Assembly (NCBI GenBank): GCA_030220185.1
Contig: JASPKZ010007797.1
Location: forward strand, 3,330,001 to 3,394,000
DNA length: 64,000 nt
Origin: Diploptera punctata
Taxonomy: Eukaryota > Arthropoda > Insecta > Blattodea > Blaberidae
Reading direction: 5' to 3'
Below, in pieces: positions 45,282-56,292 of this stretch; the stretch's first letter is position 1; each line of letters opens with the position of its first letter. The translations under genes and the position numbers were made by a program. The notes beneath the pieces are model-generated. The model saw nothing but the letters and a program-made list of their open reading frames with translations, was not told the DNA's origin and did not search any database.

Positions 45282-46015
45282 TAATCATCATCAACAACAA
45301 GGATTAAGCCCAATGGCCTGTTTCGATCTCATTACAGATCGAATTGGTCCTTCCATCTCTTCAATGGTCTTCCCAACATTCTTCTCCCTTTTGGTTTATA
45401 ATTATACATTCTTCTTGGTATGCGCTGTTCATTCATTCGTAATATGTGCTGAAGATAAGCATTTTGATAATATTTTATTCTTTCACAGAGATTAAATATA
45501 TTAAGTTATGTTCTTATATCTTCGTTTTTTTCATTTTATCGGTCCTTTGGTATCCTGCTATTACTCTCAACATCTTCATTTCAGCAGCCTCTATTTGTTT
45601 ACTATCTGCCTTTGTTGATGTCCAGGTTTCACATCCATAGATAAGAGATGGAACTGCCAATACTTTGTAAAACTTCAAAGTATTTTCTTTTCTAGTCTTA
45701 TTCAATAAAGTGCGTTTAATTGTGCCACATAGATAATTGAATCGTTGTATTTTAGTGTGTTTATCTAAATTTCTGTTATTGCCTAAATGACATCCCAAAT
45801 AATTAAAATTCTGAACTTGGTCTATAATTACATTGTTTATCATTATTTTTGTTTTTATTGCACATTTTCCTTTCAGAGCTAATCTTTTTGTTTTAGATGT
45901 AGATATTCTTAAATTGTATTTTAGAGAGATATTATTTAAAGTATAAAGGAATTGTTGTAAAGCATTTTCTGATGCTGTCATTATAAATCAGTATTTGTAA
46001 TTTTTTAAGTTGAAC
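45282..46015 (-). mobile_element. LINE-B 3' fragment
   Basis: The - strand ORF (45514-45981) has LKYNLRISTSKTKRLALKGK, VQNFNYLGCHLGNNRN, VPSLIYGCETW and AAEMKMLRVIAGYQRTD. The C-terminus continues to GRPLKRWKDQ and a GATGATGAT tail at 45282-45295. Confidence 0.85.
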
Positions 46016-47379
46016 ATCAACAATGGAAAAGCAATATAGCCAAGCAATGTCTAAATTTCCATACTAAAAACTTCAACATCAAGCATTAACATACATCAAT
46101 CATACACACATTTACTTGGGCTGGGCCCAAGGCTTAGAGCAGGTGCTACAGACTTCCATTTGGCCCAATTCTGCCTTAAGTTGACTCGCAGGCTCGGAGT
46201 CATGAGGAAGTATATGAGTGTATTCCATTAGGTCACCACAACTATGTGTTTTAAACGCCTGTTGTTTGCTAAACCAGACTATTTTTAACTTAACATGCGA
46301 TGAGGTGAAAGGTGATATAAAATGAGACCCTTAGAAGCGAAGGGGTACAAGTGACAAATTGCTAATTTTGGACTTAGGTGTGCATTTTAGTACTTAAAGC
46401 AGATAACTACTAAATAAATAATAATCTGAGTGGATACAAGTAACAATGTGCCTGGTGGTGAAATCTAGTGGCTGAAAAGACAATCACATACGGAGTGCCT
46501 CAACTTTGACCATCATTTACTCAAAACTAATATTTTCTTACTTACACCACTTGGCTTATAAGGGTCTCAAATGACATGACGGGGAAGTAGAGGGTATTGG
46601 CGGATGAAATTCGGGAAATGGAGCAACTCCGAAAAAAACAGGAAAAATTTTGGTGTGGCCCATCTGGAATAGGTCTACCACTCCGGAATCAGTCATGTTA
46701 ATTTTTTGGTCGATAGTGCGTTTTTTCGTACTTACAGCAATGGCGACCATGATTAAAAGCTGAACTTCCTACATTTCGGAATTGCCAACCTAAATAACTG
46801 TACTGTAATATTACATTTACACCCACGCGCGGAAAGTAAAACCACTGCCCTCTATGTATACTACGTACAATGTATATACAAAAAATATCCAAATGGTAAT
46901 GTTAATATACATTATACGAAACAAATCACTGCATTTTAAATTAACTGAACTCTATTTGAAACAATATAAACCAATAAATACGTACTTGCGGTCATTTTAT
47001 CAATAATAATGGTCTCACGGCCTCCTGTACTTTCAACTAATAAACATTGCCCACACTGTTAACGTTACTCAGTTGTTTATAATGAACGGAAATGTTTCCA
47101 ACAAAGATGTTATTATTTTACTACTATTTATTATTTTGAAAACACTATCGAGCAAAAAATAATGTACAACGCACGTTTGTGAAGTGTTTTACAGGATCTC
47201 GGAAATTAAAAACCTCGCTATCGCTCGGTTTTTAAACATTTTCCTCGATTCTGTAAATACCACTTCCCAACCTTGCATCGTAATATACTATTTACGTATT
47301 TTATATATAGATGCTTTAACAAGATTATAACACATGTTAGGATATTCAGGTGCAGGATATAACTTTATCTACCGTTGGA
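46016..47379. other. No gene or element recognised
   Basis: AT-rich sequence without a supportable exon. It includes an imperfect palindrome at about 47185-47275 around CCTCGCTATCGCTCGG. Confidence 0.45.
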
Positions 47380-47745
47380 GTAGAAACTGGGGCTGATACA
47401 ACAAAAACTAAACAAATAATAAGCAAATGTGAAATGAAGATCTTAAGAACTATTCAGGGGAAACCATTATTTGATAAGATACACAACACAGAAATTAGGG
47501 ACAAATGTCATATTCAGGACATAACCAAATTAATTATAGATAGACGAAAATATTGAAAAGTTCTCATAGAAAGATGGAAGACAACCGACTTGCAAAAAGA
47601 GCTAAAGAAGATAGACCAATGGACGGGAGAAGAACAAGAAGAAGACCAGCCAAGATATGGATAGACAGTGAATGCACATCTAATACGTCTTCCTCGAGGA
47701 GAGATTTTGGAAATAAACAGGATGAAAATCCTACAAATTATGAGT
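47380..47745 (+). mobile_element. LINE-B C-terminal fragment
   Basis: The frame KCEMKILRTIQGKPLFDKIH, then MEDNRLAKRAKEDRPMDGRR, matches the LINE-B C-terminus. One in-frame stop and two frames. Confidence 0.7.
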
Positions 47746-47757
47746 AACAAGAAGTTC

Positions 47758-47905
47758 TACCGCTGTGGCATCGAGGTAGCCTGCTGCCTTTGTCACACAG
47801 CGAGCCCGATCGGACAAGCTTCCTGGGCGAGTCTGTAAGACAAATTTCATCAGGAAGCTTTGAGGCATAAACGGTCCCCGAACATCATCTGGCCATTATC
47901 ATCCT
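47758..47905 (+). mobile_element. SINE-1 5' fragment
   Basis: CCGCTGTGGCATCGAGGTAG, TGCTGCCTTTGTCACACAGC and TGTAAGACAAATTTCATCAG match the SINE-1 head and body. The B box is damaged and the 3' half is missing. Confidence 0.65.
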
Positions 47906-48544
47906 TCACCGGTGTGGAAGGAAAGCAACGGGAAGCTACTACACCTATAATTCCCTAGTAAAGCTCCAAAGCATAGCATGAAAATGCTATGATTTATGCT
48001 ATGATTGCAGTGAAGGACCTGCCCTAGGGCATAAATCTTTAAATTAAAAAAAATGGCTAGATCTGGCCATTTTGTAAACCTAATTATCTACAAATGTGTG
48101 AAAAAAAGCTACTAATTTTTTTTAGCCACTTGCAGACGTTTCTTTAGTTCAAAAAGCCATTTTTATTTACTGATTTTTATATACATTCTGTAATGATAAC
48201 GGATGCCATCACAAAAAGGAATATTAAATTTAATGACCGTCGGCGGTTATCAATACGTCAGGATTCGAACTAGAGATCCCAGCCCGCGAGAAACTAATGT
48301 ATGAAGATATCAGAGTGACCTAGTGCCCGTGAAATCGCTCTAAATAGTCTAACAGACGACAATAGTTATGTCCATAGAGGGATAGAAATCACCAACAAGA
48401 AAACAAGATCTTCCTGACCTTTACCGCGTACAACAGCAAGAAAGTTCGTTTGGAAAGTTGTTCACTTGTATAACTCACTCCACTTTACATACAAATCCTC
48501 CTCAATTAAGACAATATAACTAAGTCCGTCATGCAGGAACTAAA

Positions 48545-49075
48545 CTACGTCACTGGCAATATAGAACCCGTAGGTTCATGGATGCGCGGACATAAGTTGT
48601 CCATACATTCCTCTTCTGATTTGTTTTCCAATTATCCCCTATATAATTTATTTCCCTATGAGTTGGTACGTAAATATCAATAAAATTAGATATATCGTCA
48701 CACATAGAAATGCATTATATAATGCAAATGGATAGTTAATGACAAATGAGGGAAATTTTGAAGAAGTAGCTGAAATCAAATATCTAGGAACAATAATTAC
48801 AAACAGGAATGAGATGCACAAAGAAATTAAATTCTGAAAATTCTGGAAATGCATGCTATTATATTGACTCTTTTCGTCCCAACTCCTTTCAGAAAACGTT
48901 AAATTGAAAATATATAAAAATGTTATTCTCCCAGTTATATTACATTATACGAATGCGAAACATGGATTCTTATATTAAGGAGGAAAAGAAGATTACGAGT
49001 TTTTGAGAATAAAGTTCTTAGGAAAATTTTTGGACCAAAGAGAGATGAGAAGACAGGCGAAGGAGCAAGATTTAA
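48545..49075 (-). mobile_element. RTE insertion with 5' inversion (twin-priming pattern)
   Basis: 48545-48655 is the RTE 3' end on the - strand (GAACCCGTAGGTTCATGG, GCGCGGACATAAG). At 48656 it switches to an upstream RTE segment on the + strand (GACAAATGAGGGAAATTTTG, AATATCTAGGAACAATAATT, then FLRVFENKVLRKIFGPKRDE-like), ending near 49075. Inverted 5' part plus direct 3' part is the classical product of twin priming. Confidence 0.75.
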
Positions 49076-49214
49076 AAGATCATTTACAATGATTTTTATA
49101 TTTTTTCTAACGATTATTTCAATATATTTTTATATATTTAACTACACGAAGACGTGGCAGCCATAATGGTTTTTACGAATATTCTAACCAAAAACAAAGT
49201 CGTGTTCTAGTGCA

Positions 49215-50140
49215 GCCAACATAGAGTATGTACTAATTAACTGTATAAATTAAATAACAGATTTTCTGAAGAAGGAATTATAAATCATGGTGTGAGACAA
49301 GGCTGCCCCTATCCCCAACACTCTTTGCGATTTATATCAACGAAGTAATATGTTGCTGGAACAAGAAATATAAATTTGGAATAAGAATATCAGAAAATAC
49401 ATTATAAACACCCTATTGTTTGCAGATGACCAAATAATAATTGCAAATTCAGAAGATAATCTGCAGAAAGTTTTGTATGAACTTAATAAAATTACAGAAT
49501 AATATGGATTGAAGATATCTATAGAGAAAACGAAAATTATGACATTTCAAGGTGTAGATCCTGTCAGAAGTAAAATTGTACTTGACAATAACATTTTGGA
49601 GCAGGAAAATAATTTTACATATCTAGGACCCAATATCTCATATGAAGAAAGAGAAGGATGTAAATGCAAAAATATCAACATTTTAAAGAATTTTAGGGTT
49701 AATAAATTCACAGTTAGTCCAAAAAACATTCAAGACTAAAAGTGTATAAAACACTGGCTCTTCCAACTCTTTTGTATGATAGCGAAGTATGGACGCTGAA
49801 ACAGAAGGATATACAGCGACTTAGATCTGCTGAAATGAGATACCTTCGGAGGACTGCAGGATACACACTACTAGATCACAAAAAAAAAATTAAGACATCT
49901 TAGAAGAATTACACATGGAACCTTTAAAAAAAACAAAATTTCTGATTATAAGTCAAGATGGATGCAACATGTTCATCGAATGGAAGATCACAGGATACCC
50001 AAACAAATGTTAAGATATCAACCTGCAGGAAGAAGAAGACCAGGACGTCTACTCAAAAGACTTCTGGATGGTGTTTCTCTTGAGGCCGAAACAGATCAAC
50101 AAATGGCCTAAATTCGTGAATTATTATGATGATGATGAAC
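49215..50140 (+). mobile_element. LINE-B 3' fragment
   Basis: RT motif (VRQGCPLSPTLFAIYINEV, with a small deletion), LLFADDQIIIANSED-like, MKISIEKTKIMTFQG, NFTYLGPNISYEERE, then C-terminal remnants and a TATGATGATGATGA tail. Multiple frameshifts. Confidence 0.8.
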
Positions 50141-50554
50141 TGTATACATATATTTTAGAATTTTAGAACTTACTATTTATTTTTGGGCGTTGCATGCTTT
50201 CACAGGTTAGAATGTTTAAATTGTGTTGGGTTAGCTTTTAGGCTCGTTAAATATCATGTATATGTTGGCTGCATCCCATTATTCCACAGTGTAAACCGCT
50301 TCGCGTTTGTTGGCGCATGCGAATGGTGTATGATTGGAACTTAGAAAAAATTTTCGCGTCACATGTTGTAAAGAATCCTTTATAATTTTATTTATATTAA
50401 ATTTCCAAAAGATTTTCCATAATTTTCTTAATGGTATATTATCATTAGTTTTTTTTTAATCAATAAGTACCAAATATAAGGGTGAATCAAAAGCTCACCG
50501 TTAATCAACAGTCTGTTTCATGGAAACCATAAGGTCTATTTTAACTATATATAT

Positions 50555-50929
50555 ATTAATATAAAATTATAGAATATTCACCTGAAAGGTCCGTCTCCTC
50601 AACTTAATTATCATTTAACTGTAGCGCTTTCGGGACTTGTCCCATCATCGGCAGGATTCAAAACTGGTGTTTCACTGAAGATCTTGTAGAGGGGGTTGCA
50701 TGTATTTGGTTCATTTTCGTTTATCAGGCTGTCGTTGTGAGCTGCTTTCATGATTTCCATCTCTTCGAGTACGTTTATCTTCGCTGGATTATTTTCTCTG
50801 TGCATTACTGTTAGGGTGTTTTCAATATTTAACATGCGATGTCCTTCATGGATAACGTGTTTTGCATAGCTTATAATTAAGTTGAGGAGACGGACCTTTC
50901 AGGTGAATATTCTATAATTTTATATTAAT
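50555..50929 (-). mobile_element. Penelope-like foldback with perfect 57-bp arms
   Basis: 50555-50611 and 50873-50929 are exact inverted copies (57 of 57 bp). Between them, on the - strand, is a Penelope GIY-YIG endonuclease C-terminus (LEEMEIMKAAHNDSLINENE; 50611-50835) ending ADDGTSPESATVK. A hammerhead-like core is embedded in those last codons. A possible direct repeat ACTATATATATAT flanks the unit. Partial inverted copies like this are typical of Penelope insertions. Confidence 0.75.
50628..50651 (-). ncRNA. Hammerhead-like core, locus 2
   Basis: On the - strand: CCGATGA (50645-50651), then a stem GGGAC/GTCCC, then GAAAGC (50628-50631 for GAAA). The conserved U4 is C, so this copy is probably weak or inactive as a ribozyme. 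Confidence 0.3.
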
Positions 50930-50998
50930 TTTGAATAAACCTCAACGGAACACATCATGAATCTTATAAAAGTTGACTATATATATATATATGCTATA

Positions 50999-52175
50999 CA
51001 GTAAAACTTGTTTAATCCGGAACGTGAATATGCGGAAAGCTGTCCAATGTGAACAAATTTATTGGTTCCGGTAAAATAATAATTTTACGTGTATTTATTT
51101 AGTATAAAACGGAATCTGTCTAACGCGGAAAAGGAAGGATATTTCTATACAATTCAAGAAAAAATGTCTATAAGGCGGAAAGATGGATTAGTTTCCACTT
51201 CATTGAATTCCTGTTAGGCAAAATAACAATAAGTGATGATTTCTGCCGCCGCGCCGGGTAAGTAGAGTTTCTACCTGTTTCTGGAATTTTCTTTCGGCCT
51301 CACCGCACACCCGTTTTTCGAAATACAGATTCCTTTAACAAATATTTGGCGTGTGACATCCGTCTTACAAATAACCAGTTACTGTAAAATCTTAAATTAG
51401 TTTAAGATCTGAGACCGATTGTATACGTACCTTTCACACGTAACGTTCTGAATTTACGAAATAAAGATGGCTAAATCGTATTATCATTGTCATTAAACGA
51501 AAAAGTGAAAGTAATTGAAAGTAAAGAAAAATAATGGCTAAATTTAAATGTGGAAAAACCCAAGTTTATCAGATTATAAAACACAAAGAAAGAATTATGA
51601 ATGAATGGATGCAAGGAAATTGTCAAATGAAGAAAGAAAGAAAAAAAAAAAAAGGAAGTGAAGAAATAAACGAAGCGTGTTTTACAAGTCCACGATAAAA
51701 AATCGCCAAATTACCGTACCGATGCTCCAAAGTCAAGCCCTAGCTATTTGCTATATCCCTAGGGAATAACGATTTCAAGGCATCTTCAGGTTGGTTGTGG
51801 ACAGTTTTAAAAAACGACACAATGTAGTGTGGAATGAAATTTGTGGGGAATCAAAGGATGTGGACGAAAGTATATTAGTAAGTGGAAACCGAAACTGCAC
51901 ACTTTAATTTCAGGATACGCGCCAAGAGAATTTTTAACGCTGACGCAACGGGACTGTTTTTTTCGGGCATTACCGTCGAAGTCGCTCCTACATACTATAT
52001 TTCACTTTCCAACGGCAACGGAACTACAATTATTCCACGGTACATAAAAAGACATATACGGGGCTCTAGAATCTAAGATTGGTTAATATTATTTTATTTT
52101 TTATAATGCGGAATGTTGTCTAATATGGAAAATAAAATTGTTCCCATGCGATTCCGCTTTGAACAAGTTTTACTG
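50999..52175 (+). mobile_element. Tigger/pogo-like DNA transposon, decayed
   Basis: The TIR CAGTAAAACTTGTTTAATCC at 50999 and its inverted copy ending 52175 are each next to TA (50997-50998, 52176-52177). Inside are transposase remnants: FKCGKTQVYQIIKHKERIM (HTH), SLGNNDFKASSGWLW, KWKPKLHTLISGYAPREF and the DDE-type NADATGLFF region (usually NADETGLF, so the catalytic Asp neighbourhood is altered). At 1177 bp it is shorter than an autonomous Tigger (about 2.4 kb). Confidence 0.88.
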
Positions 52176-52199
52176 TAATTGAACTGATTGAATTAAATC

Positions 52200-52447
52200 T
52201 TACCTCCATAAAATGAACAAAACTGTTTCGCCTTATTGTAACTGCCCGGAAAAATCACTTGAGACAGTTCGCCATCTGGTGACTGGATGCAACATGTTCT
52301 TCAGGTGCGCTACAATCCCGTTTCTCCATCAAATATTCTGTAGTTTCATTTCAACACAATCAGCGTCCCAGAATTCTTCACGAGCATCTTCCATCAGCTA
52401 CAACAATAATAAATCAACAATCATAATACTAAAATGTTTGAAATTCG
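52200..52447 (+). mobile_element. LINE C-terminal (post-RNase H, zinc-knuckle) fragment
   Basis: The frame KTVSPYCNCPEKSLETVRHL then VTGC has the Cys-x-Cys...His...Cys pattern found at the C-terminus of R1/I/LOA-type ORF2 proteins. Short and truncated at both ends. Confidence 0.55.
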
Positions 52448-52461
52448 TACCTGATGTATCC

Positions 52462-52690
52462 TTGTGACATGAATGGGGAATGAAAGAGGGGCATAGAAAC
52501 TTACAGGAAAACCAGAGGGAAAATGCCCAATAGGTAAACCAAGATAGAGGTGGGAGAATAACATTAACTATGATTTGAGGGAAGTAGATTATACAGGGGA
52601 TGATTGAAAAACACTAGCTCAGGATAGGGATATGTGGAGAGCTTATGTCAGAGCGGTCATGCTCCTACAGGTTTGATAGTGACAGTTAGT
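52462..52690 (+). mobile_element. RTE 3' fragment with 15-bp TSD
   Basis: Flanked by direct repeats GTACCTGATGTATCC (near 52448-52462 and 52689-52703). Content: GGGGAATGAAAGAGGGGCAT, AACATTAACTATGATTTGAG, AGATTATACAGGGGATGATT and the tail GATAGTGACAGTTAGT. Confidence 0.85.
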
Positions 52691-52691
52691 A

Positions 52692-52864
52692 CCTGATGTA
52701 TCCGTCGTCCTCAACTAAAACAAATTTCTGTTTAGAAAACCTGGTCAAACATTAAACAAATTGTAAATGCTGATGATGGAAGACTGTCTTCTGAAAGGCC
52801 TGTATTTTTATTTGTTGAAGTTTTCTAAACAGAGTTTTTTTTTATGTCGAGGACGATACATCCC
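52692..52864 (+). mobile_element. Short Penelope-type foldback with hammerhead-like core
   Basis: The left arm (52694-52745: GATGTATCCGTCGTCCTC, TTCTGTTTAGAAAACCTGG) and right arm (52821-52862: TTTTCTAAACAGAG, GTCGAGGACGATACATC) are imperfect inverted copies. Between them is CTGATGATGG... GAAAGG. An RTE inserted at its left edge. Confidence 0.6.
52770..52796 (+). ncRNA. Hammerhead-like core, locus 3
   Basis: CTGATGA (52770-52776), TG, a stem GAAGAC/GTCTTC with a one-base loop, a U, then GAAA (52793-52796). Core letters are all conserved, but the stem II loop is too tight, so the real fold may open the last pairs. Confidence 0.4.
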
Positions 52865-53193
52865 GTATAAATTTTAAAAATTTAAATAATTTAGTCTAAC
52901 CTCAAAGATGGTTTATCATGAATTTTAAAAGTAAAAAAGAAATCGTAATACTAAAATACCCCGTGATATACCCTTGGTGATACACGTGTTGTAGTTTCTA
53001 TGTTATAATAAAAAAAAAACTCTAAGTATATATTATTTTGTATAAGTAAAAGATTTGAGAAGAAAATAACTTTATAAATAAAAATAATTTATAAAATATT
53101 ATTTAATTATAATGTTAAAACAAGAGAAACTCCTGAAAATTAAAGTTTTAGTAAATAATATATTTAAAATATAAATTTTAGGAATAAAAAATA

Positions 53194-53265
53194 TTCCCAT
53201 GCCGGGAATCGAACCCGGGCCTCCTGGGTGAAAGCCAGGTATCCTAGCCACTAGACCACATGGGA
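53194..53265 (-). tRNA. tRNA-Glu (UUC)
   Basis: 72 nt on the - strand: acceptor TCCCATG/CATGGGA, A box TGGTCTAGTGGCTAGG, anticodon loop CTTTCAC with UUC, B box GGTTCGATTCC, discriminator A, no intron. A T6 Pol III terminator lies 3-4 nt past the 3' end (AAAAAA at 53185-53190 on the + strand). All stems pair, so it is probably functional. CCA is not encoded. Confidence 0.95.
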
Positions 53266-53491
53266 AGATATCTTGTAGCAGCTTAAGTAAGGTAGGTAAA
53301 TAGTAAAGAAAGCTATAACAAATTTCAAATTAATTCAGTTTAATGTAGGACTTGTGGAATTAAGATAATGTGATAAAATATTATATATTATACTAACTCA
53401 CAAAAAAGGTTAAATAAGAATTAAAAAAGACAGAAAAACAATGACTTGAGTACAAATTGAAAATTATAATGATGGTAATGATAATATTAAA

Positions 53492-53570
53492 CTAACTCAT
53501 TGGTACTATCAAATCCGGAGGTTCATGGCCGTGCGAACACATGCTCTCCATACACCCCTATTCTCATAAT
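53492..53570 (-). mobile_element. RTE 3' tail fragment
   Basis: ACTAACTCATTGGTACTATC followed by GGAGGTTCATGGCCGTG is the last ~80 bp of the RTE family on the - strand. Confidence 0.65.
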
Positions 53571-53583
53571 AATATTAACAATG

Positions 53584-53586
<3 letters not shown>

Positions 53587-53615
<29 letters not shown>
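53587..53615. repeat. (TAA)n microsatellite
   Basis: About nine TAA/AAT units. Confidence 0.85.
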
Positions 53616-53618
<3 letters not shown>

Positions 53619-53627
53619 CAATAATGG

Positions 53628-53800
53628 GGCAATTGTAGCATAGTTGGTTAAGGCATAATGCTAGAAGCCGGAAGGTCGGAGGTCGAGTTCTGATGGGGTC
53701 ATAACTTTTAAAGGTTTAAACTGGCCTAAACCTGTTAGCAGCACCATGGTCCTGGGGTCGAATCAGTCTCCGCGTAGGACATCTGCTCAATTATTACTAA
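53628..53800 (+). mobile_element. tRNA-derived SINE-3
   Basis: Head GTAGCATAGTTGGTTAAGGC (A box) and GGAGGTCGAGTTCTG (B box), then TTAAACTGGCCTAAACCTG and GGTCCTGGGGTCGAATC. The same architecture is seen at 56045-56292. Confidence 0.65.
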
Positions 53801-53937
53801 TAACATTAAACATCGTTAAAAAAATTATTTTTGATAATTTGCAATAGATCTGGATAAACTCCCTAATACACAGAGAAAGGAATAAAATATTTATAGATGT
53901 ATACCTAATTTAAGCCAATATTCAAAAACATATTTAT

Positions 53938-53998
53938 ACTACCAAGAATCGAACATCCTGAGAGTTAAGAATCCTAACCAGTAAAGGATATCAAAGTA
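53938..53998 (-). pseudogene. Decayed tRNA-Glu-like sequence
   Basis: On the - strand it reads TACTGGTTAGGATTCTTAAC then CTCTCAGGATGTTCGATTCT. The A-box and B-box regions align with the tRNA-Glu at 53194-53265, but acceptor and anticodon stems do not pair. It lies between the two intact tRNA genes on the same strand. Confidence 0.5.
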
Positions 53999-54107
53999 CG
54001 AGAAATTTACATAAGCATGTTTATAAAAACAGTGAAAATATAATATATGCATCTTAAACATGATAAAATTTGGTATTAAAAAGTAAAAAGAAATTAAACA
54101 AATATAC

Positions 54108-54179
54108 CTCCCCGGCGGGGAATCGAACCCCGGTCTCCCGCGTGACAGGCGGGGATACTGACCACTATACTACCGAGGA
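54108..54179 (-). tRNA. tRNA-Asp (GUC)
   Basis: 72 nt on the - strand: acceptor TCCTCGG/CCGGGGA, A box TAGTATAGTGGTCAGT, anticodon loop CTGTCAC with GUC in a CCCGC/GCGGG stem, B box GGTTCGATTCC, discriminator G, no intron. All stems pair. The nearest T5 run is about 20 nt downstream. Confidence 0.95.
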
Positions 54180-54980
54180 CTGCGAGAAAAGCATTAATAA
54201 ATAGGTAATTTCAGAGAGAGATTTCAGACTCTAGCATATTATGATTTATAGTTTACCTTGTAACTAATATTTTAAATTATGTTATTTTAACGTAATTAAA
54301 AATATAATAATAAATAATCGAATTACATATAATACGATCATTTTGTAATGGTTAGAAAATTGAGTGGTAAATTTCCGTTCTCAGTGTTGCCAACAACTAA
54401 ACTAATTTTCCCATTAAATTCGATATCAGCACCATCTAGTGAGTGAATTAATCAACATATTTTGTAGCCTTTTTTTTCCCTACTATATAATTCCTTATCT
54501 GTAATTAATGGTAACTAACGAACGTCTATGCTAATAAACTTTCCGTATGCATCAAATGGGAAATATAATTAATGCTAACACGCATTAGCGTAAATACATT
54601 TTTCTTTCATATTTTTAGTTTAACCTCTTTCTTTTAAGTTCTTTTGAATGTTCTGGGCTAACGAAAATTATACCAAAATAATTCTAAAATTCTTCAAAAC
54701 CAAAATATTTTAAAATGAAATTTATCTAATATTTTCATAAATTAATGTAACACATAATTGTGTCCACATTACGGTGTTGTTCAATCATTATGTTATAAAG
54801 CACTTATCATTTATGGGAATTCTATGCCAGAACCACCTATATAAATTGAAATAAAAAAAACAAATTCGTAAATTATAGATGCTGTATTGAAAATAGGAAA
54901 AAATATATAACTAAAAAAAGCCTTGGAATTGAATGAGAAATTAGGGTAATTTTAATATAAAATTGCTATATTTACAATGG
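54180..54980. other. No gene or element recognised
   Basis: AT-rich flank 5' of the tRNA-Asp gene. No Pol III internal boxes, exon signals or repeats that I can support. Confidence 0.5.
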
Positions 54981-54989
54981 AAAACATCA

Positions 54990-55165
54990 ACTGTGATGGT
55001 CTAATGGTTATGTTCCTTGCCTCTAGACCCAAATGTTGTGGGTTCGAACCTGGCCACTGTAGTTTAACAGAAACCAATTCTAAACGATTCTAAATGTGGT
55101 TTACTATGCCAGGAGTCCACCTGCAAATTCCAACAGAGGAATAGTGACTACCATTACGAGAGTCA
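54990..55165 (+). mobile_element. tRNA-derived SINE
   Basis: GTGATGGTCTAATGGTTATG (A-box region) and GTGGGTTCGAACCTGG (B box) form a tRNA-like head, followed by CTATGCCAGGAGTCCACC, as in SINE-1-type bodies. Confidence 0.55.
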
Positions 55166-55433
55166 TATTACCAATGTTACCGAACATGATAATGATAATT
55201 TCTGCTATCGATCGTTTTGTTCCATATCTTCATTTAAATTGCAAAAAGAACATTTTGGTGAATTTGCTATACCAAATCTGTGTAGATGTTTATTTAGACA
55301 GTCTTGTCCTGTTAGTAGTCTGAATGTTGCCACTGTGGATTTTCTTTGTAATGTTGCATGTTTGTAAATTTTCATATTCCTTTCCGCATGTTTTCATTGT
55401 GTATTCTTCTCTAAGATTATTGATATATTTATT

Positions 55434-55890
55434 TCATATGATTCTTTTGATAGAGTGAAAGGAAATCGAAGTAGAGGTTGGGTTGGAGACGATTTTGCTA
55501 TCCTTCTTGGCTAGAATATCAGCTGCTTCATTGCCTGCCACTCCACAATGGTTGAGAATCCATTGAAGTACAACATTTTTATGTAAGCGGGATAACCATT
55601 TTATTATTTTATGACATTTGATAATATTGATACTTTTGGTTGTTGTATCCCTGTTATAACAAGGATGGCCGCTTTGGAGTCTCATAGAATTGCAGCCTTC
55701 ATAAACTTTTGAATGTGATATAAAAGATATTGTAAACTTAAGAAAATTGTTAGAATTTCGCCATCAAATTTGTTGCATTTGTATTTAATTTACGATAAAA
55801 GGAGAAAATTGGACATTACTGCACCAGCACCAATGCCACCATCATTTGGTAGGCTGGGATCATCTGTAGTAATGTGCATTCAATCAGGAG
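55434..55890 (-). pseudogene. LINE RNase H domain remnant
   Basis: On the - strand in shifted frames: TDDPSLPNDGGIGAGAV (TDGS-like first Asp), NKFDGEI (Glu), DSKAAILVI (second Asp) and VVLQWILNHCGVAGNEAADI then LAKKDSK (last Asp). This is the RNase H domain of an I/R1/Jockey-type LINE. No RT is present. Confidence 0.75.
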
Positions 55891-56044
55891 CAGGGTATCT
55901 TAAATTTATTATTTCCAGTGACATTTGTTTTAGGATAAATGGGGAAGTTTCAAATTTATTGACGTCTTCTGTCAAATGAAGATTATATTCAATTTCCAAA
56001 AATTCTAAAGGGTTGTTTCTTATCTGTATATTTTATTTTGCATG

Positions 56045-56292
56045 TGCACGCCGTGGCATAGTGGTTAAGGATCTGTGCTACAAGTTGGAAGGTCGAGGGT
56101 TTGAGTCCCGGTGAGTCAGGATGTCAGAATTTATAAATTGACCCAAACTTCTGATGGCACTATGGCCCTGGGGGGTAAAGGCAGCCGTCACGCAGGGCTG
56201 ACATCAACTGCCGATTGTCCAGAAAAAGTGGGAGCCTTAACCTCCTATTACCTCAAGGGCCTCCTGAGGCCTGTAGTAGGATCACTTTACCT
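56045..56292 (+). mobile_element. tRNA-derived SINE-3, longer copy
   Basis: Head CCGTGGCATAGTGGTTAAGG (A box) and GGGTTTGAGTCCCGG (B box). The body has CACTATGGCCCTGGGGGG and GTGGGAGCCTTAACCTCC. The last block is repeated on the - strand at 57597-57682. Confidence 0.7.

Noticed and set aside
46698..46770. Possible first exon on the - strand (ATGGTCGCCATTGCT then GTAAGT)
   Set aside because: Only five codons, no partner exon in the expected direction, and no other support.
53628..53700. tRNA gene call on the SINE head
   Set aside because: A- and B-box-like motifs exist, but stems do not pair and the sequence continues into a SINE body seen elsewhere.
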